Positions 1-10,439 are shown, counted from the first letter of the stretch. The stretch: DNA of 64,000 nucleotides from Alnus glutinosa (GCF_958979055.1 NC_084892.1:25926501-25990500), one strand, 5' to 3'. The notes: generated by a model not told the origin, from the letters alone. Program-made: numbers and translations.

Positions 1-431
1 ACCTCTACAGCCACCTCTGCAGCCAGCATAGCTAGGGGTTAGTGTTAGAATATATTTGTTAGATCTGTGTGATGAATTGTAAACCTTCTCGGAACGTCAA
101 CTATTGTTAGATCTGTGTGAATTCTCTTTTAACAAATAGCATCCGGAAGTTGACGGATCCATTTTCTATCTTCATTGAAAGTCTCTATGCAACCACCAAA
201 CAACTCCACGACTTGGTATTTACTGACCATGTTCTTAGAAAAAAAAAATGCTTATTCATTTTCTTTTATTTTTTATTTTTTGAAAGTGCTTCTTCCCCAA
301 GGCAATAAGACAATAAATAACTCGAAGTCAACAATTAATCACCAACTCCTGTGTTTGATGGCCAAGTAATAAATATAATATATAACAAGCGTAGAAGCTT
401 ATCGGCTAAGTAATCTCTTGGATCGTGGCTC
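1..431. other. Upstream region of GSTU copy 1
   Basis: No gene is visible. Positions from about 145 onward resemble the upstream regions of GSTU copies 2 to 4, including a block around 178-195 matching their 'gtctctatgca' stretch. The two short reading frames at 117-369 have no recognisable protein character and sit in this non-coding homology. Confidence 0.6.
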
Positions 432-439
432 TATAAAAG
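151..439 (+). promoter_or_regulatory. GSTU copy 1 promoter: TATA box and TGACG motif
   Basis: A TATAAAAG box is at 432-439, 90 bases before the ATG at 529. A TGACG pentamer is at 151-155. TGACG is the core of as-1/ocs elements bound by TGA-type bZIP factors, which are known regulators of tau GST genes. The pentamer is kept at the matching place in copy 4 but altered in copies 2 and 3. Calling it functional is inference. Confidence 0.5.
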
Positions 440-528
440 GGCATCAGACGACCCAAAGAGAGCCAAGCAGCACAAAAATTACAGAAAATATAGACTCTTT
501 GAAAGGGCAAGAAGCAAAAAGTGTCGTA

Positions 529-1504
529 ATGGCCGAAGAAGTGTTGTTGTTTGGTGCTTGGGGAAGCCCATTTAGTCGCAGAGTAGAGATGGCTCTGAAA
601 CTGAAAGGAGTGGAGTACAAATACATGGAGGAAGATATAACCAACAAGAGTCCTACGCTTCTAAAATACAACCCCGTTCACAAGAAGATTCCCGTGCTTG
701 TACACAACGGAAAGCCTATCGCCGAGTCCCAAGTTATTCTTGAATACATTGATGAGACATGGCAAGGCTATCCCTTATTGCCCAAAGATCCGTATCAGAG
801 AGCCGTTGCACGTTTCTGGGCCAAGTTCATAGACGACAAGGTAATTTCTTTTTCTCTAATTAGCTTCCTTCAATTATAGACACTGTTTGTCTGCTGGTTA
901 TTAATTTGTCGTCAATCTCACTGAGGTGAGGACACAAAAGTGGTTAGCAGAAAATGTTTCTTAATGCTCACATGGATCCGTTTCTGTTGGAATTGTCTAT
1001 CAATTTTGCATCATTTCTACAAACAAACCTTAAATAATCAATCTACCAAAAGACATGGAGGGAAAATGGAGCTGATCAGAGTCGTCATCAGACTAAAATT
1101 TGAGTTTTTTTTTTTTTTCTCAGTGCTTGACTGCAGCAACTAAAGCTTGCTTGGGAGAAGAGAAAGAGCGTGAGAAGGCTGTGGAAGAAGCATGTGAGCT
1201 TCTTAAGTTTCTAGAGGAAGAGCTCAAGGAAAAGAAGTTCTTCGGAGGAGAGAGTATTGGAATGGTAGACATTGTCGCTAACGTCATTGCCTTTTGGCTT
1301 GGAGTTTTTGAAGAAATTTCGGGGGTAGAGTTGTTGACCACACAGAAATTTCCCAAACTTTGCAACTGGGCTCATGAGTTTGTGAGCAACGGTGTTATCA
1401 AGGAAAATCTACCTCCACGATACAAACTAATTGCCCATTTCCGAAATCCCGAAGTAATCGCATATTTACGAAATCGCTCTGGGCTTGCTGATGCTTCCAA
1501 ATAG
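529..1504 (+). CDS. GSTU: Tau-class glutathione S-transferase, copy 1 (two exons)
   Basis: Cytosolic enzyme conjugating glutathione to electrophiles, or reducing peroxides, in detoxification and stress responses. Exons 529-840 and 1124-1504 flank a 283-bp GT-AG intron at the position usual for tau GSTs, giving 230 aa. The start chosen is the ATG at 529 (protein begins MAEEVLLFG), because all four copies share it and the reading frame upstream to 418 covers the TATA box. The N-terminal thioredoxin-like domain carries catalytic Ser13 (WGSPFS), the cis-proline IPV (54-56) and the glutathione-binding Glu66-Ser67. The helical C-terminal domain includes [15 protein letters not shown]. The C-terminus is about nine residues longer than in copy 2 because of an apparent internal duplication (IAHFRN then IAYLRN). 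All splice sites and the frame are intact. The class is certain; orthology to a particular GSTU member is not. Confidence 0.95.
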
Positions 1505-1756
1505 ACCGATGAATTTACCGGTGACACTCACGGACAGTTGGTGAAAATCACTTGCATAATAATCCACCACTGTAATAAATAAATGGGCTTCTGTCATATA
1601 TATGTTTGTAATTTCGTCTGAATTTCTGCCGTCGTGTTTTGGTTGGTGTTTTGGCTTTAATTAATTTATGTCTGTGTTGAACAACCAGCAAGCAAAGCTT
1701 GGTCTTGTAATTCCTCGAACTCATCGATGATTTCTCATTAAGTTATCTTGGTTGAA

Positions 1757-2195
1757 TTTTTTTTTTTTTTTTTTGGAACAATGTTAAAACTTCTTCATTA
1801 ATAGAATAAAATTGATCTTCAAAAAAAGATCTAGGGACAAGAACGGTCCCTAAGTAGTGCATGCAAAATACAATAAGGTATATCCTCAAGCCAAACTAAA
1901 TCAACAACCTTACTATATGCCTCTTTTGCTAAGCAATAGGCCACATTATTAGCCTCTCTACCCACATAAACCAAATATGCATACCTGAGCCCTTGCATTT
2001 ATGATATAATCCCCTCAATAAAATAGTCAGCCATTTACGGGTCTAGAGAACCATGATTAACATCAATTACCACTTGCTTAGCATCTTCTTCAAGAAGAAC
2101 ATTGAAGAAACCAGCCTGCTTATAAAATAAAATCGTTTCTAGGGCCACCATAGCTTCAGCCACTTTGACAACCATCTTCGTTGCATTTATATCAT
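1757..2195 (-). mobile_element. LINE fragment, C-terminal RNase H-like domain (decayed)
   Basis: Read on the minus strand, the sequence encodes pieces such as VVKVAEAMVALETILFY, EEDAKQVVIDVNHGSLDP and REANNVAYCLAKEAYS. These are typical of the RNase H-like domain at the C-terminus of plant LINE polyproteins. In-frame stops break it. A T-run at about 1758-1774 is the poly(A) tail of a minus-strand insertion, so this is a 5'-truncated LINE lying just 3' of GSTU copy 1 (1505-1756 is 3' flank). No target duplication was resolved. Confidence 0.75.
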
Positions 2196-2671
2196 GTTCA
2201 AAGTTCAATTTTGAACATGCCGGAGCCGTTGGCCAAACACATGATATACTAGCTAGTAATCAGCACCTATATATATATATACTTTTTTATTTTCTTTCGG
2301 GTTAAGAAAAAATAGACTTTAGTTCAAGTTTTGGGTCCAAACATTACCAAATAATACTTTAAAATGAATAGTTATCAGAGCTAAAATCAGGAAATATCAT
2401 TTTAAATTCAGAAAGAGCTTTTAAGAAAAAATTTCATTTTTTAAAACTGTGTAGGCATTTTTTAGAACAAAAATAGTCAAATAAAATTTTTTTGAATTCT
2501 TTTTTTTTCAAACAACACTTTTTTCCTTTTACATAACTTTCTATGAATTAAAAGTCCTTTATAATCTTTTTAACGCAATTTCATACGGCCTTAGTCTTGA
2601 ATCGATGATTGTGTGGTATTAACAGGGCTTAATGCGCCCAAAAGAAATGGTTTTCCTCTGCATATCCCTAA

Positions 2672-3718
2672 TAGGGATAATTGCACCGGAGGTCCCTGTG
2701 GTATACCATAATTATTTTTCACTCCCTATGGTTTAAAAAGTTCACTGGAGGTCCTCGTGATATGCAATAATTACAAATCGATCCCTGGCGTCAAATTCTG
2801 TTAAAATTTTTAACAGATTCCGTCAAATGCCACGTCAGCGCCACGTGTCGCCATCTTATTGGCGACACGTGTCTATCGTAATAAAAAATATAAATTTATT
2901 AAAAAATAAATAAAAATACTTATTTTTTTATAAAAAAAATTCAAAAAAAAAAACAAAAAAAAAAAGAAGCTGAAGGGGTGGCCCAGCCACCCCTTTGGGG
3001 GTGGCCGCGCGCCACCCCCAGTGGCTGCAGGGGGTGGCGCGCGGCCACCCCCAGTGGCCGGGGGTGGCGCGCGGCCACCCCCAAGGCCCAGGGGGTGGCC
3101 TTCGGGCCACCCCTAGATCTACTAAGGGTGGCCCGATGGCCACCCCCGGCCACTGGGGGTGGCCGCGCGCCACCCCAGGTGGCCTCTGGGGGTGGTGCGC
3201 GGCCACCCCCAGTGGCCAGGGGTGGCCATCGGGCCACCCTTAGAAGATCTAGGGGTGGCCCGAAGGCCACCCCCAATGGCCTGGGGGTGGCCGCGCGCCA
3301 CCCCCGGCCACTGGGGGTGGCCGCGCGCCACCGCCGGCGGCCTCTGGGGGTGGCGCGCGGCCACCCCCATGGGCTGTTGGTGGCCTGGCCACCCCTTTCC
3401 CATTTTTGTTTTTTTCTTTTTTTTTTTGTTTTTTGTTTTTTTTAAAAAAAAAATAAGTATTTTTTATTTATTTTTTAATAAATTTATATTATTTTATTAA
3501 AATTAGACATGTCAGCGCCACGTGTCACCAATAAGATGACGACACGTGGCGCTGACGTGGCATTTGACGGAATCTGTTAAAAATTTTAACAGAATTTGAC
3601 GCCAGGGATCGATTTGTAATTATTGCATATCACGAGGACCTCCAGTGAACTTTTTAAACCATAGGGAGTGAAAAATAATTATGGTATACCACAGGGACCT
3701 CCGGTGCAATTATCCCTA
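2672..3718. mobile_element. Foldback element with reiterated GGGGTGGCC/GGCCACCCC core
   Basis: The left arm starting 'tagggataattgcaccgg' at 2672 is repeated, reverse-complemented, at the right end (to 3718). The arms match almost perfectly for about 200 bases and recognisably for about 260. The core (about 2972-3400) is nearly all alternating GGGGTGGCC and GGCCACCCC units with short variable linkers, and is very GC-rich in an AT-rich setting. Paralogous spacers at about 11525 and 9205 lack it. No clean target duplication is visible, so boundaries may be off by about 10 bases. No transposase is present, so it is non-autonomous. The reading frames on both strands of the core are by-products of the palindromic motif. 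Confidence 0.85.
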
Positions 3719-3756
3719 ATATTTAATTCAATTATTCCATTAAGCTTTTTATCTAA

Positions 3757-3917
3757 GAAAAATGTTAGATTTACAACACCAACACAACAACCCCTCACAT
3801 AAGGGTAGGCCCCAGTGTGTAGGGTCTACCCTTATGTGATGGGTTGTTAGGGTCTACTCTTATGTGATGGGTTGTTGTGCATTTATTGTGATGATGTAGT
3901 GCATGAATCAAATCCCC
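3757..3917. mobile_element. Small insertion with 8-bp target duplication
   Basis: Paralogous spacers at about 11560 and 9245 run straight through 'ttatctaa', but here that octamer occurs at 3749-3756 and again at 3918-3925 with 161 bases between. The insert holds inverted and direct copies of an 'acccttatgtgatgggttgtt'-like unit around 3790-3870. The 8-bp duplication suggests a hAT-type non-autonomous element. Its terminal repeats are poor. Confidence 0.6.
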
Positions 3918-4924
3918 TTATCTAATCGGGGTGGGCCTGGATTGTCTATCTTAGGTTAAAGACTTCAAGACAAACCTTCGTCAAATAGGAAAAAGCATCT
4001 TGGTGCGATCCATATTTACACAACCAAGACATATCGGTGATATTCATGCATGTAATTAAGTCCCATCATGCATAGGTCTCACTAATGTGTCTTGGTTGTG
4101 TAAAAATTGTGCGTTGATCCCACCATATATGGGTCCTACCAATATGTCTTGATTATGTAAAAATTGTGTATTTTTAGTTGTGCAACTAATACATTCCCAT
4201 CAAATATACTAGTTAATCTTATGGACCGGCGGTCTGGGGTGGCCGAACCACCCCCGGGCCCCCAAGGCCAAAACCCATCAAAATTTTTTTTTTTTTTTTG
4301 CCATGGCGAGCCACCCCCAAGATCGGCCAAGGGGCGGCTCCTCTTCTTTTTTTCTCTTTCAATTTTTTTTTTAATTTATTAATTTATTATTTTATGTGTG
4401 TGCTGACATGTCGAAAGATACAAGTGTCGTATTCCTAGTGGTGCTAAGTAGCAATGACGTGACGGGCCGTTAGTTTTTGGATGGAAAACTTGACTGAGAT
4501 ACCAATTTGGTCTTTTCCCAACACTAAGGTACCATCTATAATGCGAATTGAAACTCATGTATCAAAAAATAAAGTCTTCAAAATTCAGGTACCAATAAGA
4601 TATTTAACGTTTTTTTATTATAAAAATGTAGTTGCTGAAATAATTTTTGTGTGTTTTTACCAAATTATACTGTAAAAAAGCCATTTTAGTGAAGAATGCT
4701 ACGAATGTAGCCGTAGGGATGTAAATATGCTGAGCTACTCGTGAGCTTACTTGAGATCGGCTCGAATAAACTCTACTTGTGCTCGAATCGATTATTAAAT
4801 GAGCTACTCATGAACACGAAATTAAACTCGATTATTAAACGATGCAAACTCGTATAAACTCGACTCGATTAAAACTCGTGAACCCTCTTATATAAGGATC
4901 GACTCGTTTATTAAGGCTCGACTC

Positions 4925-4930
<6 letters not shown>

Positions 4931-4963
<33 letters not shown>
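4931..4963. repeat. (AT)n microsatellite
   Basis: An uninterrupted AT tract of about 33 bases, lying just inside the left subterminal region of the hAT element. Confidence 0.95.
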
Positions 4964-4967
<4 letters not shown>

Positions 4968-5497
4968 TATTTTTATAATATAGTATATTAATAAATAATG
5001 TATTATATGTAAGCATAAATTAAGTAACAAATAACAATAGTTATTAGTCAGTATATATTAATTGGTTATATGTATATAAAATAGTAAAAGTGAATATTAT
5101 CAATAATTAATTGTTTGTCATATGATATAATGACAATCCAGATATTTAATCATATTATTCATGTAATATAATAGGATTATAGGACTATATGATCATATAA
5201 TAATATAACATTGTACCATATGACATGTAAATATAAAATATGCAATCACTTTATTATATGTTATGAGTATTATCATTAAATATTTAATAATCATTACATC
5301 ACGTGATCTAAGATCTAAGATCATACGGATTGTTAAATCATGTTAATATGTTAAATATGTTATCATATGATAATACTTAGATCCTATGATCATATAATAT
5401 TAGTATTATTAGTAGGTAGTTATGAATTATGATAATTATGATTTATGACTTATAAATTATGGATTAGTGGAAAGCAAATACTCTTAAGTATCGTGTT

Positions 5498-5728
5498 TTG
5501 TCTAAAGTGGCTAATGATATTTTGTCAACATCGATTACTACTGTAACTTCAGAGTCTACATTTAGTGCCAAAGGAAGGGTTATTGATCCACACCGAGCGT
5601 CATTATCAATTGAGACAGTTCAGAAGTTGTTATGTGGGGCTGATCGGATCAAATCAATGTATAGGCTTAAAAAAAAGTATGGGATATGTTTTTGTTTTAT
5701 TTTTATCTTTTCTAATGGTGTTTGTTAA
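5498..5728 (+). pseudogene. hAT transposase C-terminal dimerisation-region remnant
   Basis: The peptide contains SKVANDILSTSITTVTSEST, then FSAKGRVIDPHRASLSIETV and QKLLCGADRI. This is the hallmark C-terminal hAT dimerisation block of plant transposases (A-x-DILS-IP-T-VASESTFS-GGRV-D). Only about 60 residues are recognisable. The BED zinc finger and the catalytic part are missing, so the element cannot move by itself. The frame then runs into unrelated sequence and ends at 5728. Confidence 0.85.
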
Positions 5729-5969
5729 TTTAATTTCACTTTTATATTGTACTAATTACTTATTTATTTTATTTTTTTATCTTAGGAGGATCAAAATGAA
5801 AGAGAAGTAGAGATAACTTTGCCATAGGCAAATTGATTGTCAGTGTTCTTTGCCTCAAGTGTTGTGATATAACTATATATTTTGGTTTGAAAACTATGTT
5901 GGATAGTTGGATAATGTCATTTTGTTGAAGATCTTGTGTAATATTATTTTCTTCAAGACATGAAGACTT

Positions 5970-6510
5970 AAGGTAATGTATGATTTATTATTGAGTAATG
6001 CTACACATCATCCCCTTGTTCTCCTTTTGTCACCCCAAAATTGATGTGGCTCTTAAAATTACCATTGGATTTATGATAGATTACCATTGAATTTTGATCC
6101 AATGGTGATTTTAAGAGCCACATCAATTTTGGGAGGATAAAAAGAGGATAAGGGGATGATGTGTAGCATTACTCTTTATTATTTAATGATTTATGCATAT
6201 TAACTTGTGATATTATTTAACCTCTCTTGACATTTTTACCAAGTATATAGAGCTCGTGTAACTAATGCAAGGGAGTTAAAATTAACTGAACTTCTTTTAG
6301 TGTGTTGTAGTTTACATATTTTATTTTGGAGCAGATTTAAGATAATGTATGATTTCTTATTTAATGATTTATGCACATTAATTTGTGTTATTATTTAACC
6401 TCCCTTGACATTTTTACCAAGTACATAGAACTCGTGTAACTAATGTAAGGGAGTTAAAATTAACTTAATTTTTTTTTTAGTGTGTTACAGCATGTTTTAT
6501 TTGGAAGCAT
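5970..6510 (+). repeat. Tandem duplication (about 170-bp unit) inside the hAT element
   Basis: Unit 1 (5970-5992 plus 6175-6339) and unit 2 (about 6340-6510) share 'taatgtatgattt', 'tatttaatgatttatgc', 'gacatttttaccaagta' and 'gggagttaaaattaact'. Unit 1 is interrupted by the MITE at 5993-6174 and unit 2 is not, so the duplication came first. Confidence 0.8.
5993..6174. mobile_element. MITE, family A (Mutator-like), nested in the hAT element
   Basis: A 182-bp nearly full-length inverted repeat beginning 'gagtaatgctacacatcatc' and ending in its reverse complement. It is flanked by a perfect 9-bp duplication, tttattatt (5984-5992 and 6175-6183). Nine bases is the target-duplication length of Mutator-like elements. 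A second copy is at 16630-16814. Confidence 0.9.
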
Positions 6511-7372
6511 ACAAAAGAATTAAACATTATTATTATACATTTCCAATCACACTTGTCTTAGGAAATTGTAATTGTAATTGTAATTTTTTTTTTATTTCTG
6601 TTTGCATTTGTTTAATATAATTTTATTTTATTTCTTTAGTTGTAATGGTAATTCAGATTCTAGACTCATTGGCAATTACCTTATTACAAAATCCTAATAC
6701 GTGCAGGGTGCACATTATTTGAAATTTTGTGGTTTAATTTTTCTTTTTTTTGCTAAAGTCAGCAATTTTAATTATGATACGGGCCGAGCTCGAGCCGAGT
6801 ACTCGAGCTTGGGATCAATTCAAAATGACTCGAGCTCAAACAATAATTTTTCCTACGCGAGCCGAGCTCACACAGAATTTTCCAGCTCAAAACTCGTGTC
6901 GAGCTCGAGTTTGAACTTTACTGTTACTTAAACGAGCCGAGCCCGAATAGACAATACCCGCTAAGAATCGGCTCCTTTACGCTCCTAAATGTAGGATAAG
7001 TTGATCGAATGGGGAGCTCAGGAACTTCCTGCAACTATTGTTAGACCTGTACGATCCTTCTCACCCTTGCAGACCCGTCCAAGTGAGTCGGTCCAACAAT
7101 TGGAAAATCTAGAAAGTGGGAAAGTCAAAGATGTGGCTGTAGCTGCCCTGGAAGGTGCTGAGACTTTTCACGGATCCATCGTGTAGCTGCCCTGGAAGTC
7201 ACTATGCAGCCGCCACCAACTCCATAATTTAGATTAACCAATTTGGTGACTGTGCTTACAAAAAAAAAAAAATGTATTTTTTGACATCCGAGAAGGTAAA
7301 AAAAATATATAGAATTGAATAACAAGCAGAGAGGCTTAATTATGGACCAAGTAACCTATGAGATCGTTGCTC

Positions 7373-7380
7373 TATAAAAG
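7373..7380 (+). promoter_or_regulatory. TATA box of GSTU copy 2
   Basis: TATAAAAG, 83 bases upstream of the ATG, in a block conserved with the other three GSTU copies. At the place where copies 1 and 4 have TGACG, this copy reads tCACGg (about 7169-7174), so the as-1-like core is lost. Confidence 0.75.
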
Positions 7381-7463
7381 GGCATCAAACCCAGTTGAGC
7401 TAAGCATCTTAAAAACAACACATACTCTTTGAAAGGGAAAGAAAGAACCAAAAAAGTGTCGCA

Positions 7464-8267
7464 ATGGCAGAAGAAGTGTTGCTGCTTGGTATGTGGGGAA
7501 GTCCCTTTAGTCGCAGAGTAGAGATGGCTCTGAAACTGAAAGGGATCGAGTACAAATACATTGAGGAAGATATAGCCAACAAGAGTCCTTCCCTTCTCAA
7601 ATACAACCCCGTTCACAAGAAGGTTCCCGTGCTTGTACACAACGGAAAGCCTATCGCCGAGTCCCAAGTTATTCTCGAATACATTGATGAGACATGGCAA
7701 GGCTATCCCTTATTGCCCAAAGATCCGTATCAGAGAGCCGTTGCACGTTTCTGGGCCAAGTTCATTGACGACAAGGTAATTTCTTTTCTCTAATTAGCTT
7801 CCTTCAATTATAGACACTGTTTGTCTAACAATTTTGCATCATTTCTATAAACAAAGGTTGAATAATCAGCTGACCAGACTAAAATTTGAGTTTTTTTTTT
7901 TTTTTTTGTTCAGTGCTTGCTGCCGGTATTTAAAGCTTTCTGGGTTGAAGAGAAGGAGCGTGAGAAGGCTGCGGAAGAAGCATCTGAGATTCTTAAGTTT
8001 CTAGAGGAAGAGCTCAAGGAAAAGAGGTTCTTCGGAGGAGAGAGTATTGGAATGGTAGACATTGTCGCTAACGTCATTGCCTTTTGGCTTGGAGTTTCTG
8101 AAGAAGCTTCGGGAGTAGAGTTGTTGACAAGGGAGAAATTTCCCAAACTTTGCAACTGGGCTCATGACTTCGTGAGCAACAGTGTTATCAAGGAAAATCT
8201 ACCTCCAAGAGACAAACTAATCGCCTATTTACGAAATCGCTTTGGGGACGCTACTGCTTCCAAATAG
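7464..8267 (+). CDS. GSTU: Tau-class glutathione S-transferase, copy 2 (two exons)
   Basis: Intact tandem paralogue of copy 1, encoding a cytosolic glutathione-conjugating enzyme of 221 aa. Exons 7464-7775 and 7914-8267 flank a 138-bp GT-AG intron with a long T-tract before the acceptor. Ser13 (WGSPFS), the IPV-type cis-proline loop (here VPV) and Glu66-Ser67 are all present in the N-terminal domain, and the C-terminal domain keeps [20 protein letters not shown]. It lacks the nine-residue C-terminal duplication of copy 1, so its length is the typical one for the family. Exon 1 is almost identical to that of copy 1 over its second half, which points to recent duplication or gene conversion. 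The upstream spacer is the one invaded by the foldback and hAT elements, but the 200 bases next to the TATA box are untouched. Confidence 0.96.
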
Positions 8268-8507
8268 ACCAATGAATTTACCGGTGACACTCACTGCACG
8301 TACAGTTTGTGAAAATCACTTGCATAATAATTCACCACTGTAATAAATAAATGGGCTTCTGTCATATGCTTGTAATTTCGTCTGAATTTCTGCCGTCTTG
8401 TGATGACTCTGTTTTTCTTTTTCTTTTCGTTTCGGAAGTATTTAGGCTTTATGTATTGAAGTGATGATTTTTCCTTCCGTCATATTGGATGAATCTATAT
8501 ATGTTAT

Positions 8508-9025
8508 GATCAAAGTGCAATTTTGAACATGCTGGAGCTGTTGGCCAAACACATCATCCACTAGTAATCAGCATATACTCTTTTTTTTCTTTCGGGGGAA
8601 GAAATAATTGACTTTAGTGCAAGTTTGAGGTCCAAACATTTCCATAAATAATACTTAAAACGAATGGTTATCAGATGAATTTTTTTCTCAAAGGTCAAAT
8701 TATGCATGTTGGAATCCACTTTTTATGGTTTATAAAATAAGAATTAGAATTTGGATAAATCTTATGAAATATCATTTGCTCTACGTGGCTATCCAAATTA
8801 TTGACCTTTTGATAGGCTAGGAGCGGACCTAAATCCTCTCCGGTTGAGTAAGAGCAAGCTTGCTTTGGGATTGTGTCAAGAAAGTAAAGCTTTAAAATTT
8901 AAAAGGAGTTTTCGAAAAAAAAAAAAAAAAAATCTTTATTTTCCAACTTTTTTCAAAAGTGTGTTTTATGGTTTTTAAGAGCAAAAAAGTCAAAGAAATA
9001 TTTGGAGTTTTTTACCCAAACATAG

Positions 9026-9056
<31 letters not shown>

Positions 9057-9390
9057 GTTATTATTATTATTATTATTGTTTTGCTTTATATAGCTTTTAT
9101 GTACTAAAAGCATGTTTAACCTTTTTAATGCAATTCCAAACAATCCCTTAGATTTTATTATTTTTAAGTGTGGTGTTAACTCAACTCAAAAGAAATGGTA
9201 TTCCTATGCATTAATATTTAATTCAATTATTCAATTAAGCTTTTTATCTAATACGGGTGGGCTTGGGTTGTCTATTTTAAGTGAAAGACTCCAAGACAAA
9301 CCATCGTCAAACACACTAGTTCATCCTACTGGACCAGCCTTGCATGTATACCTAAATCCAAAGCACTGCGATGACCGGCCCATATGCATA
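8508..9390 (+). repeat. Duplicated intergenic spacer, copy 2 (partial, diverged)
   Basis: Matches the start of spacer copies 1 and 3 ('gaacatgctggagctgttgg' near 8525; 'gctttttatcta' near 9239; 'agacaaaccatcgtcaaa' near 9294). It carries none of the insertions seen in copy 1, so it serves as an empty-site reference. An (ATT)n microsatellite is at 9028-9078. Confidence 0.75.
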
Positions 9391-9448
9391 CTGTTAAGCA
9401 TCAAGGGGCGCAACCCCATAAAAATGGGCAAATGGATGTGGGATTTTA

Positions 9449-9615
9449 GAATAATTCTACATATCATATAAATGTTCATCAAATGTCAATTAAATAATGA
9501 GGTCGCTTTTAAAATCAACATTGAGCATGTGATTAATCAAATGATAATTTTAAAAATCACCTCATTATTTTATGGACACTTAATCGATGAACATTTATGA
9601 CATGTAGAATTACTT
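9449..9615. mobile_element. MITE, family B (Mutator-like), copy 1
   Basis: A 167-bp element whose ends are inverted copies of 'gaataattctacatatca' (the right copy has small changes). It is flanked by 9-bp near-duplicates gggatttta (9440-9448) and gggattttg (9616-9624). Related to the copy at 20921-21097. Confidence 0.8.
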
Positions 9616-9624
9616 GGGATTTTG

Positions 9625-10439
9625 TCGGATGGGGGATATTTTTAAGAAAATGGAAAAAACTTTCCTTAATTTCCTTGAATCACTAATTTTGCAATGTCTC
9701 CCTTGAAGTTCAATTTCTCTCAATTTAAATTTTAATGTATCCATCTTTCAATTGTTTGCAATGTCAACTATCCATTAAGATTTTCGGTTAAAAAAAAAAC
9801 ATCCACGGCTAGACATGAGTCTTTTTTTTTTCCCAAATTACCCCAGCTTCACCCTTTTTTTTTTCCCAAAAATGTCCCCATGTGGTTTTTTAAAAAATAA
9901 AAAATAAAAATATTGAGGTGGCCGAGCCACCACCATCTAGCCGGAATGGCTATATTAACAATTACAATAACTCAGTAGAGGTATTTTGTAATTTTTAAAA
10001 ATTAGAAGCAAAATCAAAAAGAGGGGTACAACTTGGGAGGGGGGGGTGTAATATATATATTTTCTCCTTTTTGGCACCTTACATAAATCAAAGGTTTAGA
10101 GGGGACACTATGCTACTCTAATCTCAACTTTTGTTTATATTTTAATTTTTTTACTAGGTGTAAATTAAGATGAGTTGGCATTAACACCACACAATGTTTT
10201 AGAGAAATATACTTTGTCCCCCTCTCCTAGGGCATTTTGGAGCAAAAATGTCACGTACAGCGCATCATGTAAGTTCCGTCTAAAAAATAAGTGAATAAAT
10301 ATCAAAGGTATTAAGCGTCAAAATTAGATAGTTTGTTGAGTTCGAGTGTCGATTTCTAAACTTTGGAAGTAAAAGTACCAAAATCGTAATATTTTGGGGT
10401 TAAAGTGTATTTTCTTCCAAAAAATTTGAATTAGCAATA
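9625..10439. other. Intergenic, no gene seen; possible short TIR element
   Basis: AT-rich non-coding DNA with T-tracts and a GGTGGCCGAGCCACC motif at about 9917-9933 like the one in the spacers. Ends resembling each other in inverted orientation (around 10205-10222 and 10400-10420, 'aaatacactttaacccc'-like) suggest a small TIR element of about 220 bp. I could not confirm a target duplication. Confidence 0.4.

Larger units (their letters stand above)
4711..6986 (+). mobile_element. Non-autonomous hAT element with GCTCGA-rich subterminal regions
   Basis: The ends are short imperfect inverted repeats: 'tagggatgtaaa' near 4714, and 'aggagcgtaaa' reverse-complemented at 6986. Flanking octamers gaatgtag (4703-4710) and aaatgtag (6987-6994) form an 8-bp target duplication with one mismatch, as expected for hAT elements. 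The paralogous spacer has the uninterrupted target at 12328-12335. Both subterminal zones (about 4730-4925 and 6780-6930) are crowded with CTCGAG/GAGCTCG-type motifs, the usual arrangement for hAT transposase binding. Inside are only a transposase C-terminal remnant (5498-5728), a nested MITE and a tandem duplication. Confidence 0.85.
2196..7262 (+). repeat. Duplicated intergenic spacer, copy 1 (between GSTU 1 and 2)
   Basis: This spacer matches 11041-12730, upstream of GSTU copy 3, and in part 8508-9390 and 14500-15480. Shared landmarks include the block beginning near 2208 (paralogue near 11062), the (AT)n tract, the block 'attccattaagctttttat' near 3733 (paralogue 11541), and the block beginning 'gctacgaatgtag' at 4699 (paralogue near 12324). 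Copy 1 is longer because it holds the foldback element (2672-3718), a 161-bp insertion (3757-3917) and a hAT element (4711-6986). The comparison shows that the whole GST-plus-spacer unit was tandemly duplicated and then invaded independently. A GGGGTGGCCGAACCACCCC-type motif is at 4235-4256 with a related stretch at 4300-4340. Confidence 0.85.

Noticed and set aside
418-528. In-frame upstream start for GSTU copy 1 (ATG at 418)
   Set aside because: It lies upstream of the TATA box, the other copies have no matching extension, and the family starts at MAEEV.
2928-3500. Several 80-155-codon frames on both strands (Gly/Pro/Arg/His/Trp-rich)
   Set aside because: They are the six-frame readings of the GGGGTGGCC/GGCCACCCC palindromes. 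The same peptides appear on both strands, and no start context or domain supports a gene.
5565-5810. Second frame overlapping the hAT remnant
   Set aside because: A shadow of the transposase C-terminal frame at 5498-5728, without any domain of its own.
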